Below are positions 1 to 12,896 of a DNA stretch of 64,000 bases, in pieces (the stretch's first letter is position 1; each line of letters opens with the position of its first letter). The notes under the pieces are model-generated. The model ran no database searches and was not told the origin of the DNA. It saw nothing but the letters and a program-made list of their open reading frames with translations. The translations under genes were made by a program, and so were the position numbers. This DNA is from Taenia hydatigena (taxonomy: Eukaryota > Platyhelminthes > Cestoda > Cyclophyllidea > Taeniidae), in assembly GCA_036345935.2 (NCBI GenBank), contig JADWOT020000001.1, forward strand, positions 26,321,232-26,385,231, given 5' to 3'.

Positions 1-87
1 ATCGCATGCCTAGTAAGCACAAAAGTAAGGCCACAATCTGATGCTTTGAAGGCTTCAGCGGTTACTGGATGGCACTGAGTAAATGCG
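1..87. repeat. Fragment of AP180 intron 8 from an upstream repeat unit
   Basis: This stretch matches 21288-21374 (the intron between exons 8 and 9 of the complete AP180 gene, up to the exon 8 donor) almost base for base; similarity stops at about 87. It shows that a further duplication unit carrying AP180 sequence continues to the left of the window. No coding capacity is seen. Confidence 0.85.
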
Positions 88-430
88 CCCAAATGCATCG
101 CTTACCACCAGTAAAAGTTTACTCTGTGTTTCTAGGACAGCACTACTGGCCACAATGTGCATCCGTCTGTCCTCATTCCGCACGATGCACTGCGGTCGCT
201 CATTAATGCAGGCTCAATTTTACCCACCAGCAAATAAGTTAACCTGCATTCCGCATGCAATTCATCATCTCACACCTTTTACTTGGGAGGAGCATGCCTA
301 TCCCATTACGGCATCAGGGTGGACATTCAACTACATGGGTGTGGTACATTGACCTGCTAATGCTGTTTACTTTATGTTTGTAGTTACCTTTATAATCCTT
401 CTTCGATGCCCCCACGCGAACGAGCGTCAA
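88..430. other. Spacer between repeat units, no gene seen
   Basis: This sequence lies between the AP180-derived fragment and the start of unit A. It has no counterpart at the unit A/unit B junction near 9868, so the two junctions have different structures. An 89-codon open frame here has no recognisable features. Confidence 0.5.
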
Positions 431-2280
431 GCGATACGATGAGGTTGACTCGAAGCAGTGATTTGCAACAGCTTGTCTGACGGGACCAAATTCACATCGA
501 ACAATGTCAGCGTGCGAACGAAATCCTACTCGATTTAACTCACTTGCTTTGCTGTGATTGCATCATTGTAAAGTAGATTCGCCAAACTCTAGAATTGCAT
601 TGTGCTGTTTCTTCCTTACATTGCCACGATCAATGTTCCTATCGTTACCACAGTAAAGAGCATTTCCTCCACACCGACTCGCCTCTCACTCTAATTTTAA
701 GCATAATCTGCCATTGAATATTTTGGAATAACATGAAGCTGAAAAGGCAAGTGGGCATAGGTGAGCGCCACAGCGAACCTCACGCATTCGACAGAGCCTG
801 GAGTTCACTTTTGACTGAGTGAAGACCTCGTTTGCCTAGGTGCGTTATCCAAACTCATGAGAGCTAAATGTGTTACAGTGTCCGTCCAAATTCAATCAGG
901 CCCGCTTGACCGCACCTCGAATTCTAGGCCCCACAACGCATAGTCGTTCACTTCAATTTGCTTCGAGAGCTGTACACGGCATGCAATTTCCTTACTTAGG
1001 CTCAACAATTACACCAGTGGATGAGGTCGACATGATGTGCTAAGCTATGTCCACCTTTCATGACTTCATAAGTGAGTAAAACAAAAAGTGCCCCGACACT
1101 GCGCTCAGTACGAACGCACATGTCAATCTTCACATTTGGTCACGATTGCAAAACAATAGCTTCAAGCAGCTAGCAGATGATTCTTAAGTCAATGGCAAAT
1201 GTATAAGGATCGCATGAGTGGCAGCGAGCTCGATGCTACAACCACCATGACTTGGTGTGAAATCGCAAGGCTATCACATGCTCGAGGTGAGGTCCATTTG
1301 AACCATTTACACTGCCTACTACGTGGCAGACATGGTGTATGTAATCAGCACTACTGTCATGACCAGATGATTAAGCGAAGGACAACGCACTCAGTCTGCA
1401 CACTTCACAGCTTAGACCATGCGCACTCTGTGGCCGTTCTCTCGGTGTTGGGCATAATGCGTCACAAATGAGTGGACATTACACAGTAGCTACAACCTCA
1501 CCGTCAATGGAGCAGAAGGGGAGATTGGCATCATGCAGTGTTTGCAGATACACACCCATTAATTGTCTTCAGTAGCACCTACACGAGCCACACTGTAGTG
1601 ATATGCACAAGTTCTCATCTGCTTTACAAGTGAATTGCTGTGCCAATTTAGAACCTCACAACACAGCACATCTGGTGCTACAACCATTACAGCGTTGTCA
1701 AATGAATCGGCATTTGCTAAACACAAGCGAAATCGCATTTCAATGGCAGCAGCATGGCCGGACGGAGGCTAGCAAACTGCTTTGAAGCAACTTGTTATGC
1801 CCCTGACACCAACAACACGCGACATTGGGTGTGCGTCAAATGAACTGTTCATTGTCCTACCACATAACGTCGTTGTGGAGCTGTGTGTTGGAAGTGACGC
1901 GGCTGTGTAACAACCACCAGCGAAGGACACATTTATTTCCCACTTTCGACAGCTCAGCAAGCAACGCCATGCTAAAGGGTTACAGCAGGTGCGGACAATG
2001 TATTTCCAGACACATTCTCTTCTCTTTATCATTGGTCTCCTCGTTTATGTGGAAGCAAATCAGCATAACCAAGGTGACGACAGTGCAAGGGATCTAGCTT
2101 TGCCTGCTGTTCAGCATGTTTCAACTCAAAAACATTCAAAAATATCATGATTTGTTAGGTTTTGATTGATCACACCTTCGTTCCTCTTGCCCTTTGGTTC
2201 GCTGTTGTGCGCAGAGGTGGCTGCAGTGTGCTGCAATGCATTGCAAATGTGTCCGCCCAAAGTGGTGATGAGAAGACAAC
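431..2280. other. 5' flank of unit A, no gene supported
   Basis: This is noncoding sequence shared with 9869-11690. Short overlapping open frames on both strands at 1769-2097 persist in unit B (11183-11511). They have no start context, domain or splice logic, and are explained by the recent duplication. Confidence 0.5.
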
Positions 2281-2700
2281 ATGATGGCTTGTTCAATCCT
2301 CCTACGCCCTCTTTTTCTCAATCTATATCACTTGGTCTTCAAGTACAGGACTTTCATCAGTATTCCACCCAGTCTTTCCAATTTCCCAAGTTTCTCCCAT
2401 TCTTCAAGGTGGTTCTTTAAGCGAAAGCAATGTGCACTATTCAGTGATACGATAAATTTGTTGTGTTTCAGGTGGATTAACGAAGCTATGAGAGTTGGAT
2501 GAATGTGAATAGAGCGGAAATTCCCAATTCTATGTGACTCTCACATAGATATTTGCACAATGCTTTCACACAAATGGGTGCCAGGTGAGTCCTTGTGGTT
2601 GACCCAGACAGATGACCTGATGTGCGTCAAATGGTGGGTTCAGAGAGCTCCCAAGAAAGTCACAGTGAAACAAAGTTACACCACCACCTATGTGGCTCAG
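2281..2700. repeat. Nested internal repeat in unit A, copy 1
   Basis: This diverged direct repeat matches 3483-3905 about 1.2 kb downstream. Both begin with a CTTGTTCAATCCTCC / CTTGCTCAAACCTCC-like string and share a block reading TTGTGGTTGACCCAGACA. The same pair recurs in unit B, so this repeat is older than the large tandem duplication. Function is unknown. Confidence 0.75.
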
Positions 2701-3482
2701 CTGTCAAATTAACACGTTTGGAGAAGAACTCTATTTAATAATAATATCTGGGTGACATAGACGTGTTTCATTTTGCAAGGAAACGCGGTTGCCAGATGCG
2801 GGAAATGTTGCCGGCTTTAGTGTGTACAGAGATGCGAGAAGTAGTCTTTATTGCCAAGAGTGGTAATAATTGAAATCACATCTGCTGCAATTTCCAAGTA
2901 ACAGAGCATGTTTGATGCTATTTTAAATGTTTTGCTAACCAGTGTTTACTTAGTTCAACAAGGCAATTGGGAAGAGACGGTAATTTTAAGGATTCCGGCC
3001 ACTCCCAAATAGTCACTCTTTGCTTGCGTAGGTTTCACTGGAAAAGCCATTAACAACCGTTTCTTTTTGCGGCCTAGTGAGCTAAAGTTCTTCCAGGAAA
3101 AGCAGAACGAGATTGCGATTGATTTTGGGGAGAAAATATCTGCGCCATCAAAACTTCCAAACATTTTAATTTATTACGTTTAAGAAAGCAACTTCAATGA
3201 CGGCAGAATATGCAGGCAGAGCTTAATTTTTCACAATTATTTAATGCTTTTCGAAAAGTCTAACATAGTTTTTGGGAAGAGGCAAGTAGGAGCTTAGCAC
3301 GACCTCCGTTCCAACATGCGATGACACGAACTCATTCAAGTACAGTCGAGTACTCGTCTATGATAAAGAGAACACTGTGCATTGAATGTCCTTTTGTTTG
3401 CGAGAGCATGCAATGTGGAATCACAGTGTGCTCCGTAGTGTTGTTAAATTATTCTTCTTAAGGTAGCTTTAGGGAGAGATAC

Positions 3483-3905
3483 AGATTGCTTGCTCAAACC
3501 TCCCAAGCCCTCCTTGTCTCAATTAATTTAACCTCGTCTCTTAAGGCAGGCATCAGGTCAGTAGCTCGCCTCGTCTCTCCAAATTCTTACCAATCTCTCT
3601 CATGCATGAAGGCGATTCTTCACACAATACCAATGCACCCTAGTCAGTCATACAACAGTCAACGTGTTGTTGGTGGATTAACAAGGCAATACGGAGTCCG
3701 TGAACGTGAAAAGAGCTAAAGTTCTTCATTCTATGTGACTTTCATGCAGATACTTGCACAATCCTCCCACTCAACTGAGTGCCAGGTGAGGCGTTGTGGT
3801 TGACCCAGACAAGTGAGCTGAAGCGCATCAAATGGTGGGTTGAGAGAAGCTTCCAAGAATGTCACAGTGAAACAAAGTCATTCCACCGGCTACGTGGTTC
3901 AGCCA
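3483..3905. repeat. Nested internal repeat in unit A, copy 2
   Basis: Second member of the internal repeat pair (see 2281-2700). It shares the GTTGACCCAGACA block and the CACAGTGAAACAAAGT block, with small insertions and deletions. Short open frames in it are repeat-derived and not supported as genes. Confidence 0.75.
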
Positions 3906-4544
3906 AGAATTTCACCGCAGTGTGATGAAACCTTAATAATCATGAATTGGAGTAAAAGCTTCAGGACTTCTTTGGAGGCATAAAAATACATGCAAATTTA
4001 AAGGGATGTGTAGGTGATGGGAACTCAGTGACTTGTCGACTACATGTTCCACAGACATCCAACAGGCAGTAGTTGCGATTCGACTAAGCGTTGCAACACT
4101 TAACGATATAGGAGCCAAAATCTTGGAGATCGGAACACGACTTGAGAAGTCTTCCAATGTTATGTCTAGCATTGGTCATTTGGAAGAGCGAGGTGAGTGA
4201 CGAGGAAAGGTGTCTGTAGTCAATCTCAACCATTTAATCGCTTCATGTGCAAATTTGATTGGGAGAAATGGCTTCCTGACCATTCACTCAATGAGGACGT
4301 GCGGATGGGTGTTGTGTGCTTTCAGAATCCAACGGCTCGCCATGCGCTCGCTAGCATGGCTTGTTAATGCACACCAAATCAGTCTAACTTGCATGATAGG
4401 GAAGTGGGCGATATGTGGGTTAGAAGAAATCGGTGCCACATGCCATGCTCTCCGAGCTGTGATCTCATTGCTACAGGTGACACCACCCAGTCGTGTGATC
4501 TAACGCTTCGTGGCTACGAATTTTTCCTGCTTTCTGAGGTCTTG

Positions 4545-4587
4545 GGTGTGTGTGTGTGTGTGTATGTGTGTGTGTGTGTGTGTGTGT
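4545..4587. repeat. (GT)n microsatellite
   Basis: Dinucleotide GT run of about 40 bases with one TATG interruption. The orthologous site in unit B (about 13961-13980) is only about half as long, so this is a length-variable locus. Confidence 0.95.
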
Positions 4588-4877
4588 CAACAACCTCACG
4601 AAAATCCACACCAAGCTGAAGGAGACTGATAGCTCCACCAGCCAATCCCCTCCACCGTCATTAATAATAAACCATCGTAAGGAATCCTAAATAAAGCCTA
4701 CACATTTGCATTCTACACAAATAGAGCCGTTTTACACCTCAATGATAACATGCCTGAAGGTTGGAGTTGAGTCCACCCACGCAACCCACCACGATTTACA
4801 CAATGTGAGCACAACACGCGTGCATTTTAGATCAGCACCATGGCATCCCATAGGCTCATCTGAATGTGGTTTATTGC

Positions 4878-4884
4878 TATAAAA
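4878..4884 (+). promoter_or_regulatory. TATA box of the EG95/45W-like gene in unit A
   Basis: TATAAAA lies 39 nt before the ATG at 4917, in a block of about 200 bp that is nearly unchanged in unit B (TATAAAA at 14273). If transcription starts about 30 nt downstream of the box, the 5' UTR would be only about 10 nt. This is an inference from spacing. Confidence 0.7.
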
Positions 4885-4916
4885 GCCTTCTGATTTGTGA
4901 GGACAAGCCATTCAAC

Positions 4917-6369
4917 ATGCTGAAGATGGTTCTTCAATTCAGCCTCGTGGCAGTGTTGACCACCCTGTTGGCTGTGGGTGGCGGTGCAGCCAATGGTATG
5001 TTCTTCTCCAATATTCCACTCTTATAACCGTGCGTGAATAGGCGTTTGACATACACCATAACTTGCTTTATTGGTCAGTCTCCCTCATTGTCTTCACGCA
5101 TCACTCTAAGCATTCACTCATTTCGCCGTAGTCCTAAGCCCATTCCTCACCGCCATTGTGGCATGCATGGAAGGTTGCCATTATAGGTGTGGAAATATAT
5201 TTCCACATATTTGTGACTCTGACATAACATTGCGTATCAGTAACGGTAAGGCCTGCTACTTATTACCCCATGCGGCACACACACTGCTTAAGTCACACTG
5301 GGTGATGATGGAATGCTTTTGCATCCTTACACTAATTTCATGATGTTGGGTGCAAATAGCGGGCATTTTGTGATTAAACGTAAGGTGAAGCGCTAATGCA
5401 TTTGCTCAACAATGCATCTCTTACTTTTCTAGAAGTGTCAGTGTCCAAGAGGCTAGGGGCAGCAGTGTCCAAACTTCCGCCTACCTTCAATTGGAGCCAC
5501 ATTGGTCCTTTCTTCATTCAGTTGACTTGGAATATTACCGAATTAATGAGGGAGGGCGCGAGGATAATTAGTCTTACTGCCGTGGGAACTTCTTACTTCT
5601 ACTTCGGCACGAATTTAACAGAGGTTACAGATGGGAGACTCAGTCTTAATAATCTAAGACCCAATTCCACCTTCAATGTGACCGTGGATGTGCTGTTCGC
5701 CACTGGCTACACTCGCAATTACACCGATGTTGTCACTACACTGCCCAGAAGTAAGCCTGTGCACACATTTCTAATGCATAACTCCATATTCAATTGTTAT
5801 TCATTGATATGTAATGCTTAAACACGTTTGCTTGACAATGCCTCTATCTTGCTTTGTGTGAAGAGTCTTCGCTTCCGTCTTACTTCAATTGGAGTCGAAT
5901 TGGTCCTGACTTCATTGAGTTAAGCTGGAAGATTAACGTATTGAAGAAGATGAAAGCGAGCGTAATACGTCTCTCTGCGATGGGACTTTCCTACTTCTAC
6001 TTCGGCATGAACTTTACAGTGGTTACAGATGGGAGCCTCATGCTTATCCACCTAAGACCCAATTCGTTCTTCAGAGTCATCGTGGAAGTGTTGACTTTTC
6101 CTGGATTCACTCGTACCTACACCGATTATGTCGCTACACTGCCCAAAAGTAAGCTTGTGCATACACTTCCAATGCATAACTTCACATTTTATTCCGTTGT
6201 TGCCTGCGCAGTAGCAAGTCGTGGAAGCGAATCTTCATTTTGTTGTTATGCCTCGTCTAGCAATGTTATTTTCATTTAGCCCCAGTCGCTCTACATATAT
6301 GTATTTGCATTTACCTTAGCACCACAAATCGCTCCGACGACACACAGACCTACTGAAAAAAGAAAGTAA
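4917..6369 (+). CDS. EG95/45W-like secreted oncosphere antigen, two FnIII domains (copy A)
   Basis: Four exons join in phase: 4917-4995, 5433-5750, 5864-6148 and 6320-6369, giving 243 residues. Residues 1-25 are a signal peptide (hydrophobic core FSLVAVLTTLLAVGGG). Exons 2 and 3 each encode one fibronectin type III domain (about 42-132 and 137-227) with the FNWS..G..FI.L.W start, the YFYFG and L.LRPNS strands and a TYTD-type G strand. Exon 4 adds a short charged tail ending TEKRK. There are six N-glycosylation sequons in domain 1 (N46, N60, N87, N104, N108, N122). The layout of one signal exon, one exon per FnIII domain and a short last exon is that of the taeniid 45W/EG95/TSOL family of host-protective oncosphere antigens. 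Unlike many members, it has no C-terminal hydrophobic anchor, so it is probably secreted. The 5864 acceptor (GTGTGAAG) is weak but conserved in copy B as GTACGAAG. Confidence 0.85.
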
Positions 6370-6601
6370 GCTGGGGCAATTATTTGGGCGTTTCCTTGCT
6401 GCAGAAATTATCACAACCCGTTGCTTGCCATCACCGTACCATTCCTTTCCCACTGTAGACTGCTGCGGTAAGGGATGTGCGCCAGTCAACCATCATTCGC
6501 GTCTGTCCAACGACAAGATCACATCTCAAATTCAATGACCCTATCGTCACAAACACAAGCTTCTCTTATGCTCGCTTCATTCCTCTCACTTTTGCCTCAA
6601 C

Positions 6602-6607
6602 AATAAA
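6602..6607 (+). terminator. Poly(A) signal of copy A
   Basis: AATAAA lies about 230 nt after the stop codon and is conserved at 15951 in unit B. This implies a 3' UTR of about 250 nt. Confidence 0.6.
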
Positions 6608-9200
6608 GTCTTGGTAATGGTCACCTCCTCTGTTGTTGAACGCCTTAGAGCTGGTATTGGGCTGGTTACAATTGTAAGCAACCTCATGCCAAGGTGGCTT
6701 CATACCTGCATGCAAGCTTATCTCTCACACTACTGCAACGAATGCATGACTCGGATATCTGGCCACTGTGTGCAAAGAAGGTGGACTTAGCAGCGTGTAG
6801 GCAAAAGTCCATTCACCAAAGTGCTTTGTGTGGCGATGTCATCACGCCAATATTCTCCGCAAGCAGAAGGACCGCTTTACCATAATTAACCATCCTCAAT
6901 ACGCTACGTCTTGCTAATCGAATCGACTTACTTTCTTACTTTCACCATTGCTACAGATGTGTTCTTTCGAGGTAGCCGTGTTCCTACCCATCTGCACCTA
7001 ACACCGATATCCAGCAGGAATGTTTGAAAAGGCAATCATACTTTGATAAGATTGAAGCATCCGTCAAGTGACTGCGTCTAAGTGTCACACCGAAGCGACG
7101 CATGTAACATGCAAGGCGTTAGAATGTGAAGGAGTTCTCAGTGCTGCTATCCGCATATTGAACTTGCTCATGTCTTGAACTTCATGCCAAACTGCATCAA
7201 GAACAATAAGGCACTCACAGTCAACAGAGGGACACTCATTGTGTAAGGCACATGGATGTACGTGTCTGTGTGTACTGCTTCAGAATGAGTTCGAAGTGTC
7301 GCAAGCAGACATGCGAATTCTTGTGCCCTTTTCATCTGGATCAAGCATTGGTCTCAAATCACTAAGTACTTAGCACATAAACGTTCATATCAATGCCGTG
7401 CACGTTTACTTCGGTGTAGAAGCATGACCAATAGCCACAGCGTGAGGAAGCAGCAAGCTGGTGCCACAAACTGTACTGAGACAGACAAACTCAACGTCCA
7501 CACCTACTTATTGAGAATTGTGGTCCTTGGCAGCCGCTTTCATGCATGCAGATGCTGTCCACCACCTCAGTGTCCCAACACCAAGCAGGTCTCTTACCCC
7601 CTACCAACACCTCCGAATTTACTGTATTCATCAGGCTACAACCAGATAGGAGCGCATTGTGATGCCTTTGGTGAAAAGGAATGGATAATGGGAATGCAAT
7701 AACTCAGAGTCACTGCATAACCCGCCCAGTCTCCTTGCAGTTGGCATTTATCTTCTTTGTAAGAAGGGTCACTGTCACTGCTACACAGTCTGCTTCATCT
7801 TTAGGAGATTATGTCTATTGCGCTCTCAGGTGCAAACAGTCCTCAAATATTTTCAAGTGTACATGCCACTGGCAGCAAACACTGATCATCATCAGCCCGC
7901 AATTCATTTTTGTTCTCAACAATAATCCCACCCAATTGATGAGGTTGCTCAGAACTTTGCATAAAGATAATCAATCTACTTGAATTAAGGCTTGTCATTT
8001 AGTGGAACCATAGATACTACTTGCTCAAAGCTGAAAGGTCCAGTCTCCAAAGCTGACTGCACTTGGTATACCCATGTCGCATATGCTTGCATCACGCCTC
8101 TATCAACTGAAAGCCAAAATACATCGTCTCATCACCCTCCCTTCCACAGTGCGCCATCACAGATTGAGCCTTACTTCCGCAACAACAAACGACTTGTCAA
8201 TGATAGGGGCAGCTTGCCTCACATGGCGTACAACTAAAGCCTTTCCCTCTCTGGCCTATTGCGGTGTAAGCAGAAAGGATGACCAAGTTATGCTGAAAGG
8301 TGAAAGTGAATGAGCAACAAGTATCTGCAAGACGAATTCGCCCCTGTACAAGCAATCCATCCTCACAGTGTGACCATTATACCCCATCCATTCAGCAATG
8401 CTAAGAATGTCAACTTGTGTGCTGAATTCCACACGCAACTCCTACTATGCAGCATTTCAGTAGTGCTGCCATCAAGCTTTCATGCTAGCAGCACTGAGGT
8501 GTTGCATACTGAAGCAAGGCCACGATTACACATCCCCGTCGACACCCAATTAAGGCTACGACAACAAGATTTGAGGGCACAACATGCATGTGATCCCCAC
8601 AATCAAGTAAATTTATGGTTCCACCAAATATAAACATTTTCCATGCTCAATTTTGGCCTTATTTGTCTTACATTAGAGCATCACCAACCGAAACGGCGAT
8701 GAGGATGCATGAGCTTACCGAAGAAATCGCAAGACATTACCTTAGGAACAACAATAACAATCATTCTATCAAGGCGAAATGAAGTGCCCCATGCACCAAT
8801 GCAAGTGGGTTGGATAATTTAAACCCGTCGAAATATGCTGCTCATCAGTATTGAGCAGTAGTTGCGCCACAATTGGTAATGATCCATGCCTCACGAAGCT
8901 GGCACATATCCTCGCTGGAAAGCAACCGCACTCCACAGAGTGTGGCATGGCCGAACCCACACACCCTGTGATGGTCAACACGCACACCCACAATCGGCAG
9001 CACCGGGAATGGCCTACACGTGTCCAGGGTGACATTCAATTCCACCGTCCAAGTGCTCTCACACATGGATGCACCACGTCTTCATCTCTCGATTACAGAA
9101 GGTTGCCTAGTGTCTCAACATGTTACAAGTTTTGTTCGAACGGATACGCACTGAAACAAGTCTCTGACAATCAGCATCGATACAAAGGAATCGCGCTAAC
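6608..9200. other. Intergenic part of unit A, no gene supported
   Basis: This region aligns with 15957-17809 and then 19558-20282 of unit B. Several 60-117 codon frames occur on both strands but shift or break between the two copies. I see no RNA gene, transposase or domain. The junction at about 8525 is the site where unit A lacks about 1.75 kb present in unit B. Confidence 0.5.
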
Positions 9201-9868
9201 CTGATTCGTGAGAGATGGATTGCTGACAGGAGTGGGCTGTAATGCACCACCTGGTGTGGCCCAAGGATTCATTGCAGAAGCGGACATCGGTCCAGTTGTC
9301 CCCCCAACAGTCGACTGCTGCTCTTTTGGCTTGCCAACACCCGTCCAGTTGACTGTAGTGCCCCCAGCCATGCTGCTTGTGCTTGTGATGGGTGGTTGTT
9401 TCGGTGCCAAGGTACTACCATCAGTGCTAGTGCTGATCGTGGACCAGCCAGATGGGTTGGAGGGAAGGAAGGGATTGTTGGGATTGGTGACTGCAGAAAT
9501 CGACGAGGGCTCGGATAGAAACTGAGACAGTGGACGTGGTTGGGCGTTCGTGATAGTGGAAAGAGCCATTTGACTGCTGCACGTGGGCAAAGCTGGAAAA
9601 GAAACACACTGGCAATCCGCGTGTCACATCCATCGCCCACTCAATTCCACTTCCATGCACAAACACGCACCGGATTCAATAAAGAAGTCATCAAATAGAC
9701 TGCATGAAGTCGCAGTCGTGGAAGCACCACCACCAACACCACCACCACTGGTAGCGTCTGGGGAGAGTTGGAGAAGATCCACACCACCGCTCCCATGATT
9801 TGGTGTTGTGGTAGAACATTTTGCACGCGCTTGACTCAAAAAGGCCTCCAGACGCTCTCGTTCCTCCT
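9201..9868 (-). pseudogene. Truncated AP180/CALM fragment (copies of exons 10 and 11)
   Basis: 9201-9592 is a copy of AP180 exon 11 (NPF motif, [13 protein letters not shown] all readable) and 9671-9868 is the 3' part of exon 10, both still open and with their splice sites. The copy cannot make AP180. All upstream exons are missing because the sequence jumps at 9868 into the next repeat unit, and the last exon is absent from unit A. Exon 11 also lacks 57 bp (19 codons, the [17 protein letters not shown] segment) present in the complete gene. It was carried along by the segmental duplication. Confidence 0.9.
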
Positions 9869-11697
9869 CGATGAGTTCGACACGAAGTAGTGATCTGCAA
9901 CGGCTTGTCTGATGGCACCAAGTTCACATCGAACAATATCAGCGTGCGAACGAAATCCTACTCGAATTATCCCACTTGCCTTGCTGTGATTGCACCATTG
10001 TAAAGTAGATTCGCCATCCTCTAGGAGTCCATTACGCTATTTCTTCCTTACATTTCCAACGTCATTGTTCCTATCGTTACCTCAGTAAAGAGCATTTCCT
10101 CCATACCGACTCGCCTCTCAATCTAATTTTAAGCATAATCTGTCATTGAACATTTTGGAATAACATGAAACTGAAAAGGCAAGTGTGCATAAGTAAGCGC
10201 CACAGCGAACCTCACACATTCGACAGAGTCTGGAGTTCAATTTTGACCTTGTCAATATTTTCGTTTACCTAGGTGCTTTATCGGTACTCTTGAGAGCTCT
10301 GTCTCTTTCAGTGTTCGTCCAAATTCAATCAAGTCCAATTAACCGCACCTCGATTTCTAGGCCCACAACCCATAGTTGCTTAATTTTCTTTGCTTCGAGA
10401 GCAGGACACGGCGTGTAATTTCCTTACTGAGGTTCAACAATTACACCAGTGCATGAGGTTGATATGATGTGCTAAGCTAAGTCCACCTTGCATGATTTCA
10501 TAAGTGAGAAAACCAGGAGTGCCTCGGCACTGCGCTCAGTACGAACGAACATGTAAATCTTCTAATTTAGTCACGATTGCAAAATAAAAGCTTCAAGCAG
10601 CTAGCAAATGATCCTTTAGTCAATGCCAAATGCATAAGGATCGCATGAGTGGCAGCGAGTTCGCTGCTACAACCACCATGACTTGGTTTTAAAATCGCAA
10701 GGCTACCACATGCTCGAGATGAGGTCCATTTGAACCATTTACACCACCTACAACGTGGCGGCAATGATGTGTGCAATCAGCACTACTGTCATGACCAGAC
10801 GATTTCAGTCTGCACAGTTCACAGCCTAGATCATGCGCACTCTGAGGCCATTCTCTCGGTGTTGGGCATAATGCGTCACAAATGAGTGGACATTACACAG
10901 AAGCTACAACCTCACCGTCAATGGAGCAGAAGGGGAGATTGGCATCATGCAGTGTTTGCAGATACACACCCATTATTTGTCTTCAGTAGCACCTACACGA
11001 GCCACACTGTAGTGATATGCACAAGCTCTCATCTGCTTTACCAATGAATTGCTATGCCACTTTGGAACCTCACAACACAGCACATATGGTGCTACAACCA
11101 TAACAGCGTTGTCAAATGAATCGGCATTTGCTAAACACAAGCGAAATCGCATTTTAATGGCAGTGGCATGGCCGGACGGAGGCTAGCAAACTGCTTTGAG
11201 GCAACTTGTTATGCCCCTGACACCAGCAACACGCGGCATTGAGTGTGCGTCAAATGAACTGTTCATTGTCCTACCACATAACGTCGTTGTGGAGCTGTGT
11301 GTTGGAAGTGACGCGGCTGTGTAACAACCACCAGCGAAGGACACATTTATTTCCCACTTTCGACAGCTCAGCAAGCAACGCCATGCCAAAGGGTTGCAGC
11401 AGGTGCGGACAAAGTATTTCCAGTCACATTCTCTTCTCTCTATCATTGGTCTCCTCGTTTAAGCGGAAGCAAATCAGCATAACCAAGGTGACGACAGTGC
11501 AAGGGATCTAGCTTTGCCTGCTGTCCAGCATGTTTCAACTCAAAAGCATCCAAAAATGTCATGACATTTTTTATTTTGATTGATCACACCTTCGTTTCTT
11601 CTGTCCTTTGGTTCGCTGTTGTGCGCAGAGTGTGGCTGCAGTGTGCTGCAATGCATTGCAAATGTGTCCGCCCAAAGTGGTGATGAGAAGGCAACAT

Positions 11698-12120
11698 GAT
11701 GGCTTGTTCAATTCTCCTAAGCCCTCTTTGTCCCAATTTATATCACTTGGTCTTCAAGTACAGGACTTTCATCAGTATTCCACCCAGTCTTTCCAATTTC
11801 CCAAGTTTCTCCCATTCTTCAGGGTGGTTCTTTAAGTGAAAGCAATGTGCACTATTCAGTGATACAATAAATTTGTTGTGTTTCAGGTGGATTAACGAAG
11901 CAATGAGAGTTGGTTGAATGTGAATAGAGCGGAAATCCCCAATTCTATGTGACTCTCACATAGATATTTGCACAATGCTTTCACACAAACGAATGCCAGG
12001 TGAGTCCTTGTGGTTGACCCAGACAGATGACCTGATGTGCGTCAAATGGTGGGTTCAGAGAGCTCCCAAGAAAGTCACAGTGAAACAAAGTTACACCACC
12101 ACCTATGTGGCTCAGCTGTC
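11698..12120. repeat. Nested internal repeat in unit B, copy 1
   Basis: Unit B counterpart of 2281-2700, with a diverged direct repeat at 12897-13315. Confidence 0.7.
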
Positions 12121-12896
12121 AAATTAACACGTTTGGAGAAGAACTCTATTTAATAATAATATCTGGGTGGCATAGACGTGTTTCTTTTTGTAAGGAAACG
12201 CGGTTGCCAGATGCGGGAAATGTTGCCGGCTTTAGTGTGTACAGAGATGCGATAGGTATTCTTTATTGCCAAGAGTGGTAATAATTGAAATCACATCTGC
12301 TGCAATTTCCAAGTAACAGAGCATGTTTGATGCTATTTTAAATGTTTTGCTAACCAGTGTTTACTTAGTTCAACAAGGCAATTGGGAAGAGACGGTAATT
12401 TTAAGGATTCCGGCCACTCCCAAATAGTCACTCTTTGCTTGCGTAGGTTTTACTGGAAAAGCCATCAACAACCGTGTCTTTTGGCCGCCCAGTGAGCTAA
12501 AGTTCTTCCAGGAAAAGCGAAGGAAGATGGTGGCTGATTTTGGGGAGAAAATCTCTGTGCCATCGCAAATTTCAAATATTTTAATTCATTAAGTTTAAGA
12601 AAGCATTTTCAGTGACGACAGAATATGCAGGCAGAGTTCAAGTTTTCACAATTATTTAATGCTTTTCGAAAAGTCCAACATAGTTTTTGCGAAGAGGCAA
12701 GTGGGAGCTAAGCATGACCTCCACTCCAGCATGCGATGACACGAACTCATTCAAGTACAGTCGAGTACTCGTCTATGATAAAGAGAACACTGTGCATTGG
12801 ATGTCCTTTTGTTTGCGAGAGCATCCAATGTGGAATCACAGTGTGCTCCAAAGGGATGTTAAATGAGTCTTCCTAAGGTAGCTGTAGGGACAGATA

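Larger units (their letters stand above)
431..9868. repeat. Tandem segmental duplication, unit A (about 9.4 kb)
   Basis: Unit A aligns collinearly with 9869-21005. For example, 431-540 matches 9869-9970, 1616 matches 11031, 5433 matches 14778, 8310 matches 17593 and 9201-9592 matches 20283-20731. It contains one EG95/45W-like gene and ends inside a truncated copy of AP180 exon 10. The offset between units changes stepwise (about 9.4 kb falling to 9.28 kb, then 11.08 and 11.14 kb), because unit A lacks about 1.75 kb after position 8525 and 57 bp in the AP180 exon 11 copy. Noncoding parts are roughly 90-97% identical by eye. Confidence 0.92.

Noticed and set aside
1769..2097. Overlapping 87-90 codon frames on both strands, also present in unit B (11183-11511)
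   Set aside because: They are conserved only because the units are recent duplicates. The two strands overlap completely, and there is no domain, start context or splice signal.
9201..9868. A second functional AP180 gene
   Set aside because: Only the 3' part of exon 10 and exon 11 are present. The rest is missing on both sides.
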